This document shows, in pieces, positions 50,181 to 61,309 of a DNA stretch of 64,000 nucleotides. Every line of letters begins with the position of its first letter. Position 1 is the first letter of the stretch. The notes beneath the pieces were generated by a model, which did not search any database, had not been told where the DNA came from, and saw only the letters and a list, made by a program, of their open reading frames with translations. The position numbers were made by a program, and so were the translations under genes. Source of the stretch: Tubulanus polymorphus (lineage: Eukaryota; Nemertea; Palaeonemertea; Tubulaniformes; Tubulanidae); assembly GCF_964204645.1 (NCBI RefSeq), contig NC_134029.1:24384450-24448449 (forward strand), given 5' to 3'.

Positions 50181-53100
50181 ATGGCCGATAAGACAGTGTC
50201 AAAAGCTATCCCAATATCGTGTGAAACTGCAGCCGAATTGCTGCAGGAATTGTACGGACTCGACTGCGGCGCGGACTTGAAGTGTCTCGGTGGCCTTTAC
50301 GATGCTAATTTCTACCTCAAAACGACGAAAACGAGTGAAGAATTTACGCTGAAAATATTGAATTCTGAACAATCAAAACATCCGCAACAAACAGGTAAAC
50401 ATGACAAAAATGCGTCTTGAAAAATTGACATGCCTATCGAGATGATTACGGCATGAATGATCCCAGTGCCGTATTTGTATTAACATCCTGTTCTCAAGCA
50501 ATCGTTAACAGTTTTATGGTGTATGATACTGGTATGAACATCATATATCTGAATATGAATAGAAGATATAGATTTAGTACCGGCCCTAATTTAGACTTAC
50601 AAGCCATCTATATCTATATGAAATGATTACAATACCACGAATACGTTATAGAAAGAATCTCTCTACGGAATTAATAGTTAAAATTAGATTTAAAAGTGAA
50701 TTCATTTTTGACCATGCAGTCATTATAAAGAATGATCTGGTGACTAGACATAATTCGTATGAATGGAAACTGTTGACAAGGTTTTCAAAGTAGAGTCAAT
50801 ATCTTAAACTGTAATCAGTAAAACACGTAGTAAAACTAGTATTATATAATATGTATGTATGTTTGTGTATAGCGCTGTATATACTATTCAGTATTCAATT
50901 ACTGATTATGTCATTTACCAATACAACACGACATATGTGTCTAACTCGAAGCGACACTTTTTTTCCAAAAAAAACATTGACTAAAACGTTTTATATCACA
51001 TGTATTATATAATGGGATGCATTGCCGCAGGTAGATATATCAATCAATATGCCGTTCTTTCAAAATGTGAGTTTAATTCTTTTCGCAATTTGAGAATAAT
51101 GAGGGGATTGATTTACGCACACGAGGCTCGGAACAAAGACAAACAGAAAACAGAAAACGGACGCCCCGCCTCACTATACCGTACGGTGCTGCCGCTATGC
51201 TCAACACTAGCGGAATTTTCATACACTGACGTTAGCTAACTCTGGCAATCTATGTAAGTCTACTGCCAGAGTTGGCCCGTGTTAGTGTATGAAAAATCCG
51301 CTAATGATAGACATAGCGGCAGCACCGTACGGTCTAATGTATTTCTGCGTTGTCCCTCCAATACCTGCATGGGTTTGAGTGTAAAATAGATAATCAAATA
51401 AAATAAAGCAGGCGCTCAGAATTCAAGCGTTGATGTATGTTTATCAACCTATATATTGATTATAGGTAGTTATTTTCTGTACAAGTGTCATATTTATTCA
51501 TAAGATCAAAACCCATTATATACACACATACGATACCTCTTTCTCGATATATCATTGTATTAGATTTGTAAATGGTGGGTCGGTTGGATTTAGGGGGTCC
51601 GGGCCTTGGACCCCGCTAGTGGCCTCGAGGGTTGGAACCCGCTAGTGGTCTTTTACATGGCCGCTTTATCTAGAAAATGCCTTTTCATTTCTTCTGGACC
51701 CTGGCCTTCCAAATTTACCAGATCCGCTCCTGAAATGACTTTACAGTCCTTTTCTACTCCCACGATTTTTCTTATATTTTTGTTCCAGTTGCTCAAATAG
51801 AAGTCATGAAGTTTCTGATCGAAGAGAAAGATGCAGTTTTACCGCATACTTTATCAACAGTCGACGGCGATTTGTATCAAATTAGAGAAATTCCTTATGA
51901 AAGAACGACAGGTGAAAGAAAAGACACGAAGGAAAAAACAAAAGTTTAAAAATGAAATTTTACAAACGAACAACGAGGTGTCCTATTTGATCAAAATCTC
52001 CAAAATAAATTCACTATCTAATCTTAAATTTTGAAATAATGGATTATCGCATCTGACTGCGTTTGTTCTGTACCCATCAGGAGATGCGGAAAATATGAAT
52101 GAATCGATGAAAAGTGGTTTGCATCTGGTGAGGTTACAGACGTTTCTACCGGGAACAGTTTTTCACGATATTCCAGCGGAGAAAGTTCCCAGTGGATTTT
52201 ACTACCAGCTCGGTGAATCTATTGCCAATCTACAAAAATCACTTCTGGTAAAATCAACAGCCAACTCTAGTAAATGTTTGATATTAATTCAAAATGTCTA
52301 AAAGCCAATTGTACATAACGTGATTAGAATTAACTCTGGTAAAGTTATTAGTATTATGTTGTGTGCAATGAGTATCGTTTCTTTTTTCTAACGAAAGTTA
52401 TCGAATCTAAAAGCGTCATACATTCTATATTTCTATGCAGGAATGTCCGGTCAATTTACCCCGTGTTCCACTGGAGGCCGATAAATGGAATCTGATCAAC
52501 CTTCCTCGATTACGAGATTTACTTCCACACGTCAAGCATTCCGAACATAGACAAGTTCTCGACAACATAATTACAGAATTTGAAGAAATTGTTCTCCCAA
52601 ATTTACAATATATGCGTTCAGGTATGTGACCTATATGAATAGGTGTACTGACGTCTTATTGGACGTCAAATGGCAGTGAACCATGTATAGTAACCGCATG
52701 CACATGATGTCCAATATGACGCGCAGTAAAATCAACTCCATCATCTCCATACACTTTGCCTGACTCGATAACGCGCGCACCGACTTGAGAATCATGAAAA
52801 TAGATACTTCGAACAAATTTCATTAAATTTCACCGAGTAAGGAGGAGTCTGAACTGGGCCTTGGTTAATCAGGAACGGGTCCAGGGGAGGATGCAGGGGG
52901 CGCGCACCCCTCCGAAAAATATCAAGTTACCTTGAAATTTCTACACGGGAAAATTAAAGATATGGAAACTGAAATCTAAAAAGTTTACATTTATAAGCTT
53001 CTTTTTTGTATCTAAAATAGAGTTAGTTTCCCGATGAGCACCCTCACTGAGCGGCACCCTTCAATTACGTGATATGTCCTATTATGGGGTAGCATCCCTC

Positions 53101-53672
53101 CGTGAATCAGACCCCAGATCAGCCCCTGTCAATGAGGCCAGAAATCTAAACTTTCTATTCAACAATTGTTACCTCGTATAACGTTTCTATTTCATATAGA
53201 ATATAATTCAATCACTGCTTATGTCTATATTTCTATAGGAATTCTACATTGCGACTTGAACGAGAAAAACACGATCATCTCCGAGTTAAACAACGACCAG
53301 ATAAAACTCGCCTTCATTGATTATGGTGATTGCGGTCATTCGTATGTTGTATTCGACTTGGCCATCGCGCTCATGCATTTCACGTACGACAACAAGGGTC
53401 GTGATATATTTGAAATATGTCGCGAGATTTTACGCGGTTACGCTACGAATTTCTACATTACGGAGGCGGAAAAACGTGCTTTGAAGACTTGTATCTGCGC
53501 TAGATTCACTCAAGGTATTCTGATAGGATCGAGTATCTATGCGCGAGATCCGACTAAGACATCGGCCTTAGATTTCTACCGTAACGGATGGTCGGTTCTG
53601 GAGACATTCTGCGAAAGCAAAAATGATCAATTGTGGAGCGTCGGTGATCAGGACCCAGTTCCACAGTTGTGA
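50181..53672 (+). CDS. HYKK: Hydroxylysine kinase-like protein (APH-type kinase), copy 1
   Basis: Member of the hydroxylysine kinase (HYKK/AGPHD1) branch of aminoglycoside-phosphotransferase-like kinases; the vertebrate enzyme uses GTP to phosphorylate 5-hydroxylysine in lysine breakdown. Five exons: 50181-50394, 51789-51911, 52081-52247, 52441-52621 and 53239-53672, giving 372 residues, close to the usual length of about 370. Conserved features are the ATP-lobe lysine in FTLKILN (Lys 58), the catalytic loop HCDLNEKN (Asp 234, Asn 239) and the metal-binding IDYGD (Asp 256). The loop has Cys where most relatives have Gly (HGD). Donors and acceptors are canonical and phases fit. The last six or seven residues (ending DPVPQL) and the stop lie in an inserted palindromic element. 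The start is 53 bp from the end of a TIR element. Whether this copy keeps the vertebrate substrate is unknown. Confidence 0.88.
51178..51333. mobile_element. Palindromic MITE, CCGTACGG family, copy 1
   Basis: About 156 bp with inverted ends (TACCGTACGGTGCTGCCGCT at the left and its near complement at the right) and inner inverted blocks AGCGGA and TTCATACACT. It lies in intron 1 of the first kinase gene. Two relatives lie at 54711 and 62734. Confidence 0.75.
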
Positions 53673-53763
53673 GTTAGAGTTAACTCTGGGTTAAAATTAG
53701 TTCATTTTCAATTAGTTAACTCAGGTTCAAATCTTAACTCCGAACTGTGGAACTGGACCCAGG
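53651..53763. mobile_element. Palindromic MITE at the 3' end of kinase copy 1
   Basis: About 113 bp with inverted ends GACCCAGTTCCACAGTT and AACTGTGGAACTGGACCC and inner AGTTAACTC and GAGTTAAC blocks. Its left end supplies the last codons and the TGA of the first kinase gene. Confidence 0.75.
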
Positions 53764-53917
53764 AGTAACTTTTATTTTCAATTTTGTTCTTTTTTGAGGT
53801 CGGGAATTGCTAGAAACTATAACAGCTTAAACAAAAATTTGTAATTCTTAATGTTCAAAATCCTCTGTTTACTAAAAATACGGAGCCCCATAACGATGTT
53901 TTCTGACCAGTCGGCAC

Positions 53918-54160
53918 TCTTTATTTCACATACACACAAATGTATTCAATAATTTTATTAATTCCAACCAACGAAAAACATAATTTAATAACGAACATAA
54001 AATGATTAATTTGTTCAGAATTACAGACAAAAAACTACATGTATAAAGTTTAATTAAACATGACCCGATTTTAAAGCGAACTCTCTCAATCCATCGCTGA
54101 GTTTTAACTGATCTGAGGTATAAATGGGCTGCGGCTATTTAATATCACGTAAGAGAACTT
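53918..54160. repeat. Duplicated 3' flank of the SUMO1-type gene, copy 2
   Basis: Same orientation as 46575-46803 and lying just downstream of the first kinase gene. No SUMO coding exon accompanies it. Confidence 0.75.
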
Positions 54161-54373
54161 TCCATCACATTTACTAAAAAACAATATCTGCACGAATACA
54201 CATGAATATCGAATGCAAAATCCATATGACAGCTGAACAACATTCATATTTCACCACCTGCCGTTAAACCGACCGAGACCGAAATATGACAGTGCCAGAA
54301 AAAAAAGTAAATTATGATAAATTGATGAGCGAGCATCATTAATTATTTCGAGGCTGAATGTTCTCGAATCGAA

Positions 54374-54375
<2 letters not shown>

Positions 54376-54420
<45 letters not shown>
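54376..54420. repeat. (CAG)15 microsatellite
   Basis: Fifteen perfect CAG triplets between the kinase genes; the poly-Ala frame on the minus strand is not supported as a gene. Confidence 0.95.
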
Positions 54421-54423
<3 letters not shown>

Positions 54424-54710
54424 CCATTAAAACAACACACAGTAGAAACAACTAACTGAACTGTAAGTACTGAAACCGAGGAACATATTGATTTCTGTGT
54501 CGACTCCTCCTGAGTCGGAGTCGATTCGACTCTCCCCGAAATTCCTTATCAATAAAATCAAATACGTTCATATATTGAATATTTGCAGGTTTGAAACTCG
54601 TTTGTCCATCATTATTCAAGCGACAAGAATTCGCAGCAGTTCCAACGCCACTTAAAATGATAAGTAAGTCAAAAAAAATTGCTTGAAATGACAAGCGTCC
54701 GCGCAGCCAA

Positions 54711-54872
54711 ACTATACCGTCCGGTGCTGCCGCTATGTTTAACATCAGCGGATTTTTCATACACTAACATGAATCGACTCCGGCAACCAAGGAGAGTCGA
54801 CTGCCATGGTCAGTTTGTGTTAGTTTATACAAAATCCGCCTATGATGATCATAGCGGCAGCACCGTACGGTA
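54711..54872. mobile_element. Palindromic MITE, CCGTACGG family, copy 2
   Basis: About 162 bp, ending TA-CCGTCCGGTGCTGCCG and CAGCACCGTACGG-TA, with TA at both ends and the same inner blocks as copy 1. It lies between the two kinase genes. Confidence 0.75.
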
Positions 54873-55410
54873 CCATTTGAATTTGCTACATCCTCCGTAT
54901 ACTATATACGGCTCTCGTTGCATCTTCACACATCAAGGGATTCGAACTCACTAAGTTAAAGCCATTCCCCGCACATAATAGTTCTCTTGGGTAACATTGG
55001 TTGTAGATATCAGTGAGAAAGGAATAAAATGAATTCTTGTTAGCTACTTTTACAAAACGTCCCAGAAATGAGTCGAAGTCATGATTTTTTTTAAACGCGT
55101 ATTTTCATTTTCCGACATTTCAGGTCATCTTATTAAACTATCTTTACCGATTTTGAGTGCAATAATGGGCCTTCCGTTTGGTCAATACATAGCAGAACAT
55201 GAAATAAGCCTTCATTAAGAAGAACATATAAATTAGATGGAATTCACTTTGTTGTTAACTGTTATCTTGAACGGTTATCTATAATCAATTCACAAAATGT
55301 ATTGTTACATGAAGATTCTTTGGTTCGGAAAATAAATCTCAACATTATAGAAACTATTTCTATCGGTCTGAAATTATTTATTTGATCATCTGGATTTTTC
55401 CATCGGCGGT

Positions 55411-55506
55411 GCAGAGTCGTTTTTAACGGGAACAGATTTTGACGATATTCCAGCGGAGTTGTCGGTGAATCTATCGTTAATCTACAGAAATCACTTCTGG
55501 TTAAAT
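55411..55506 (+). pseudogene. Relic of hydroxylysine-kinase exon 3
   Basis: About 96 bases match exon 3 of both kinase genes, including GGGAACAG, GATATTCCAGCGGAG, CGGTGAATCTAT and AAATCACTTCTGGT, with point changes and a deletion of about 28 bases between the GCGGAG and TCGGTG blocks. No flanking exons are visible. It lies between the two intact copies and is therefore the remains of a third copy or of an unequal exchange. Confidence 0.7.
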
Positions 55507-56453
55507 GCATAGGGACAGAATACATTACATTCGAATAACATTAATTATAATACGTCAGAGTAGGCGGAAATAAGTTTACATTTGGCCCGGCTCAAACCTG
55601 ACGGCGCCAACCGCGTGAAAATATTAATCGCGCCTATTTTTCGTTGGTTTCCGCGGAGAAATTTGTTTTTGATAGCATTTGAAGGCTCTATTTGAGATCA
55701 AATCGATTGATTCACCTTTTATGAATGTTGCGGATCCTCATCCTAATTCTAGGCGCAGCTGTTTCATATAGGCGATCTCAAGTACATTTAGAAATAATCA
55801 TTATCGGCCCTGTTTATGTGTAGATGTCAATATATTTACATGTTTCGGTTTGTTCCCTTTGATTGTATATATTATTATATAATATATATAGAATACGATT
55901 ATAGGTAGCGACATCATTAATGAGTTTAATATAACCTAATGACAATTCAGCTAATTTCATATGGAAATCGTTCTTGTGCGAGAGAATGTCAATCTACCTG
56001 GTGAAGAGTTGATTTGGATGATACCAGAATGATTCCCTTTTATAACTACTGGATACGGCTGCACTGATCTCTGTAAGTTCCACATCAGACTGGTTTCATG
56101 CCACATACAAACGTGAAGAACCAATCTAAAGGTAACGAAGAAAAAATATTTTGTGAAGCTTAAGTTACGTAGTAATTATGGCGCAATTCATGATATGCCA
56201 GAAAGTTGCGGTAGAAAGACTAAGGAACCAGTTCCACAATACGCAATTTGTTATAGTCTAGTATTATTTGAACTTCAAAAAAGGGTCAACCTAATCGCTA
56301 CCACCCGTAGAAATATGGGCCCTTTACTGTCGGGGCTTAACACAAGTGATTTTAGATACCGGTTCATAGACTTTTATTGTAATAAGTTCCCGGTGTTATA
56401 ACTGTATCGAAGAGTCTACGTACAACGTTTAAAAGAGATTTTGAGATCGAAGC

Positions 56454-59308
56454 ATGTTTAAGAATTTAGTGTCCAGAGCTCTCCCGATATCGGCTGAAAC
56501 GGCAGCGGACTTAGCGCTGGAATTGTACGGAATAGTGGCGGTTGATGTGAATATCTTGGACGGCTACCGCGATGCGAACTTCTATATTAAATCTCAAAAC
56601 TGCGAGGAATATGTGCTGAAAATAATGAATGCTGAGCAGAGTAAAGTACCTAATCGAACTGGTAGGTCAGTCAGTCAGTCAGTCAGTCAGTCAGTCAGTC
56701 AGTCAGTCAGTCAGTCAGTCAGTCAGTCAGTCAGTCAGTCAGCCAGTCAGTCAGCCAGCCAGCCAGTCAGTCAGTCAGTCAGTCAGTCTATCAGGCAGTC
56801 AGTCAGTCTGTCCGCTTATAGTCAATCAGTCAATCAGTCACTTTACGATGACGACGACTTCTTTTTCAATTGTAGCCGCCCTGATTCAGATAATGCAGTA
56901 TTTGCGTGAAGAGAAGGCTGCACCGGTTCCAAAACCGGTGAAAACTATAGATGGGAATCTTTACGAGATCAAAGAAATAACTTACAACAAGAAGACAATT
57001 AGTAAGTTTCGGTGCGTCGGAGCACGATAGTTAGATGACTCATTTACCTGATAATGCTATTCATCTGTGCATTCGAAGCGAAAGATTTTAATTTCAAATA
57101 AAATCAGTTCACCTTTGCCAGCTCTTTTAACTTTTATCAATTCACTATATAAGAAATGAAAGTGTGTTCGGAAAAAACGAGACAAAAAAGAATCAAAACG
57201 AATTACAAAAAATACCTGCATACGAAATAAGACTTTATATGGAGACATTTGACCTGGAACTTGTGACCTAATTCTTACATAAGTTTGTGCGTTTGAAGTC
57301 CTGAAACTCGATAGCGTAATATCTACCCCAGTAACGGGACACAATTCTCACCGCACTGATTTCAAGTTATTTCACTTTGTTGCGAAGGATTCATGAAACT
57401 ACTTGTGAACGACCTGGGCTGGGTTTCATAGATGTGGAAGAAAGATAGTCCCTTGGAACATTTTGAAATTTGTCAGTTATAACCATGGTTTCTCATTGTT
57501 ACTATGGTGGTTGTCACCCAAATTGAGGATTTACCCTTAAGGATAACTTTGATACTCAGTCTATTAAACCGGGCCCAGGATTTTGAGTGCTTTAACATAA
57601 TGTTTTGCATGAATGATATATTGCTTTTCTATTGAATTTCCAATGTCTGTTTCATGGATTCAAATTTCAATGATCGCTTTGAAAATGTCTTCGTTATCTC
57701 AGATACTGATGAATCCAGTGATTCGATGAAAAGTGGTTTGCATCTGGTGAGGTTACAGACGTTTCTACCGGGAACAGTTTTTCACGATATTCCAGCGGAG
57801 AAAGTTCCCAGTGGATTTTACTACCAGCTCGGTGAATCTGTCGCTAATCTACAAAAATCACTTCTGGTAAAATCAACAGCAAACTGAAGTAAATGTTTGA
57901 TATTAATTCAAAATATCTCAATTGTGCAAAACGTGATTAGAATTAACTCGAGCCAGCTGCACAGTCCGCGTTTAGATTTAAGGCCAGTTTCGGACTTTCT
58001 AAGTTTTTAGACAATTTAACAACTTGTGAACCGTCTGAAGATTTAATACTACTTTTGGACTTTTGGAATTAAAATTACAATCGTGCAACTTGGCCCAGAT
58101 GGTTAAATACCATGGTTGCAATCACATTGCAATCACCACTGTCACTCTGGATCCAGTTCTACAGTTGCAAGTAAGAGTTAACTCCGAGTTAAAGTTAGTT
58201 CATTTTCGATGTTTTAACCCGGAGTCAAATCTTAACTTAGAACTGTGGAACTGGACCCAGGCCTGTTATCCACCAGTTATAGCTCGCAGCCACCTTTAAG
58301 CAACTGCAGTCCAAAAAGGTTTCCATTTTCTAATGCTATTTTGTCTACTATAGGAATGTCGAGTTTCTCTTCCTCAAGTTCCACTGGAAGTTGACGAATG
58401 GAATCTAACGAACCTTCCTAAACTACGCGATTTACTTCAATTCGTAAATAATGCCGAACATCGACAAGTTTTTGACAACATAATAACAGAATATGAAGAA
58501 ATTGTTCTCCCAAATCTACAGAATCTACGCGCAAGTAAGGACCGATGCTGAGCTACTTGATCCAGATACATATGAAGCCAGTTGCCCAAACGTTGTTTTA
58601 AGTTAATCAGCGGATAGTTAACATAGTGACAATAAGGGGTTTTGAGTTAATTTAGTTTTAATTCGTACATGTTCAAATATACGACGCATCAGCCGAAATG
58701 ATTCATCTCATTATAACTATTGATTTTTTAGTTCGACTAATTTATGTCATCAATCCGGTGGTTATTTCAACCAACTTTTAAGAAACTGTTTTACAGGATG
58801 ATTCACTATAGAATCTGCGCGGTTTGTGCTGTTTTTGAAATGAACAGTTTTAACCTTTACTCTTATACTCTACTATAGAGGATGTACTTTATTTTTTTCA
58901 GGTGTGATTCACGGTGATATTACAACTGAAAATGTAGTTGTCGCGGGTTTAAACAGCGAACAAACACATCTTTCCTTCATCGATTTCGACGACGCAAACG
59001 TCGCTTATTTGATATTCGACTTGGCGATCACTCTCACCTACTATACATGCTACAATAAGGGTCGTGATATCTTTGAAATATGCCGGGAGATTTTATCCGG
59101 TTACACTTCGAATTTCTACATTAGAGAAGAGGAGAAGCGCCTTTTGAAGACTTGTATCTGCGCTAGATTCGCTCAGAGTATGCTGATAGGATCGAGTATC
59201 TATGCGCAGGATCCGGCAAAGACATATGCTATAGATTCCTACCGTAATGGATGGTCAGTTCTGGAGAAATTCCGTGAAATCACGGATCTGTGGAATGCAT
59301 GTTCATAA
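56454..59308 (+). CDS. HYKK: Hydroxylysine kinase-like protein (APH-type kinase), copy 2
   Basis: Tandem paralogue of the gene at 50.2 kb, same strand and same exon plan: 56454-56661, 56876-57001, 57703-57866, 58354-58534 and 58902-59308, giving 361 residues. Motifs are YVLKIMN (Lys 56), the catalytic loop HGDITTEN (Asp 232, Asn 237) and IDFDD (Asp 254). It keeps the normal HGD and ends in its own tail (LWNACS). The first exons of the two copies are only about half identical in protein, while exon 3 is almost identical in DNA. Intron 1 is only 214 bp and mostly (TCAG)n; introns 2 and 3 carry palindromic elements. Repeated AATAAA motifs from about 59624 may serve polyadenylation. Function is inferred from the family only. 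Confidence 0.88.
56667..56840. repeat. (TCAG)n filling intron 1 of kinase copy 2
   Basis: It starts five bases after the end of exon 1 and makes up most of the 214-bp intron; about 30 TCAG units with CCAG and TCAA variants. Confidence 0.95.
57416..57576. mobile_element. Palindromic MITE-like element in intron 2 of kinase copy 2
   Basis: Inverted ends GGGCTGGGTTTCATAG and CTATTAAACCGGGCCC, with imperfect inner pairing. Confidence 0.5.
58149..58261. mobile_element. Palindromic MITE, same family, in intron 3 of kinase copy 2
   Basis: About 113 bp, starting GGATCCAGTTCTACAGTTG and ending GAACTGTGGAACTGGACCC, with shared inner blocks (AGAGTTAACTC, AGTTAGTTCATTTTC). It is very similar to the element at 53651. 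Confidence 0.7.
58637..58752. repeat. 116-bp repeat, copy 1 (intron 4 of kinase copy 2)
   Basis: It matches 61196-61309 at all but a few positions; blocks include ATTTAGTTTTAATTCGTACA and TATTGATTTTTTAGTTCGAC. Confidence 0.8.
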
Positions 59309-59621
59309 GAACAGCTTTTTATCAAACGATCTTAAGAAAAATAATATTTCTAGCTTTTATCGCGTTATACTCTATAGGAGTCCACAGCCACTGTCGACCA
59401 GACTCTGCGCCATGCCGGTACACACCCCACGATAATGGCTTTTTACTAGAAATAGGTTTCCCCGTTTGCAACAAAGGAATTCCATTGAAAATTTCATTGG
59501 CTTATAGTAGTATAGACCTGAAGCGTTGTCACGGTACTGCAGCCCTGGGTTTGAAACACCAACTATAAACACATAGGTAAAAGGAAAAACGAAACATTTA
59601 TTTTCGAATTTAACCAATAAG

Positions 59622-59720
59622 GTAATAAAGAATCAAGTATTTCAATAAAGAATCAAGTATTTCAATAAAGAATCAAGAATTTTCGACTTCAACTTAAAGA
59701 TAATAAAGAATCAAGTAACA
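59622..59720. repeat. AATAAAGAATCAAG repeat downstream of kinase copy 2
   Basis: Three to four units of AATAAAGAATCAAGTATTTC, each containing AATAAA, about 315 bases after the stop. It may act as a polyadenylation cluster. Confidence 0.7.
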
Positions 59721-59970
59721 CATACATGTAGTTAGAGAGAAGAGTTGTTGAGGAGCCGTTTCAACCCGATATCAAATCAACAAACCACGTAAGATACAGA
59801 TAGACATGAATAAGTGAAGGTTTAAATGATTGCATTAGAAATTACGTGCGAGCTTTCGCTACTGTAGAGTTGCTTCTTCGGGAAAAAGTAAGACTAAAGT
59901 CATTTTTACAAAAACAACAGTATTTGACTGCTGTGAACTGATGTTTATCTCAGTGTAGGAGTTAACGAAT

Positions 59971-60102
59971 AAAACCCATAGTTACTTCCGTAAAAACAGT
60001 TTATTGCCTTACAGTTTCCAGGTTCAAACTAAACCTGTTTTATTTGAACCTCTAAACTGTAAGGCAATAAACTGTTTTTACGGAAGTAACTGTGGGTTTT
60101 AC
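59971..60102. mobile_element. Foldback element with about 55-bp arms
   Basis: AACCCATAGTTACTTCCG through GTTCAAA at the left pairs almost perfectly with TTTGAACC through GTAACTGTGGGTTTT at the right; about 14 unpaired bases lie between the arms. Confidence 0.75.
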
Positions 60103-60581
60103 AGGAAGGGAAATTAATCAGAGAATCATGCGGAGTGATTGCGGGTAATTACAAATTAATTCCTAAAAATGCTGCGGTTTCCTCTTGATAGACTTTACTT
60201 ATACACCTTAAGAAGCTTCTATAAGAGCAATAATTCATGATTTCTAATGAGTTAACCTGCACAGTGAATACCTGTATTCACGTCTATCTAGACACGTGTA
60301 TTTTGTCAACATATTGATATGGAATTTCGACAGCTTATGATCGGTGACGCGGTTTTACGAGCATGTCCGAGTAAAAACTGAACAGAGCTTTCGAACTTTT
60401 CTCTGTTCTTCCTCTTCAATTTGCTGCTCTTCAGCTACAACCATCGCCCAGACGGATAACATCATTGCGTAAATCGGTAACAATTTTACAATTCCACCTA
60501 CAATTGAACACGGATGACGTAGTATATCAGGGGTTGTTGAATCAATTGCAGATCACAATATCCGTGATAAAACGATACGAG

Positions 60582-60779
60582 TAGAATCCCACAATAAATG
60601 AATTAAATGATAAAATGTTTATCTAAAACATATGAGAAATATTTCGGGTGGTTACTACCACCCTTCTTCAGTCTAAAATGACTTTTAGACTGAAGAAGGG
60701 TGGTAGTAACCACCCGAAATATTTCTCATATGTTTTAAATAAACATTTTATCATTTAATTCATTTATTGTGGGATTTTA
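60582..60779. mobile_element. Near-perfect 198-bp hairpin (foldback MITE)
   Basis: Arms 60582-60678 and 60683-60779, 97 bases each, differ at only two positions by eye; the loop is four bases (TGAC). The ends read ATCCCACAATAAATG and CATTTATTGTGGGAT, like the ends of the element at 41546. No coding frame is present. Confidence 0.85.
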
Positions 60780-61195
60780 CTCATATCAGGGGTTGGTTTG
60801 GAACTGGTGCATACTTACAGCTTGGAGGAGTAAGATTCGCCCTAAAACCGGTGAATGTGACTATAATGTTTTGGAAAAACCTCCCCTGATTCTGAGATTC
60901 ACAGTCCTAATGCTACCGGAGTAAAGCCCAGTTTACAAAGTATTTATCAATGATTTACACAGTTGAATACACGCGGTTCTGTTTGAGACGAAACTCGCTT
61001 ATTACGATAGTTTCCATCATCTGGGCTAAGATATTTATATCAATGAAGCTTTGGATAATACGAAACCCGTTTAAAACGACAATTTCACTTTTGCCCAAAT
61101 GATTCGTATATCAACGGGGTTCCATTACATAAAATGGATCCAGCCACCAAAAAAGACTTCATCAAATCTAGTAACCTATAGTTTGGTAGTTTAGG

Positions 61196-61309
61196 GAGTT
61201 AATTTAGTTTTAATTCGTACATGTTCAAATATACGACACATCAGCCGAAATGATACATCTCATTATAAATATTGATTTTTTAGTTCGACTAATTTTCATG
61301 TCATCATTT
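61196..61309. repeat. 116-bp repeat, copy 2
   Basis: Direct partner of 58637-58752, about 2.5 kb downstream, differing at a handful of bases. Confidence 0.8.

Noticed and set aside
54251-54451. Poly-Ala protein on the minus strand
   Set aside because: It is a frame across the (CAG)15 microsatellite.
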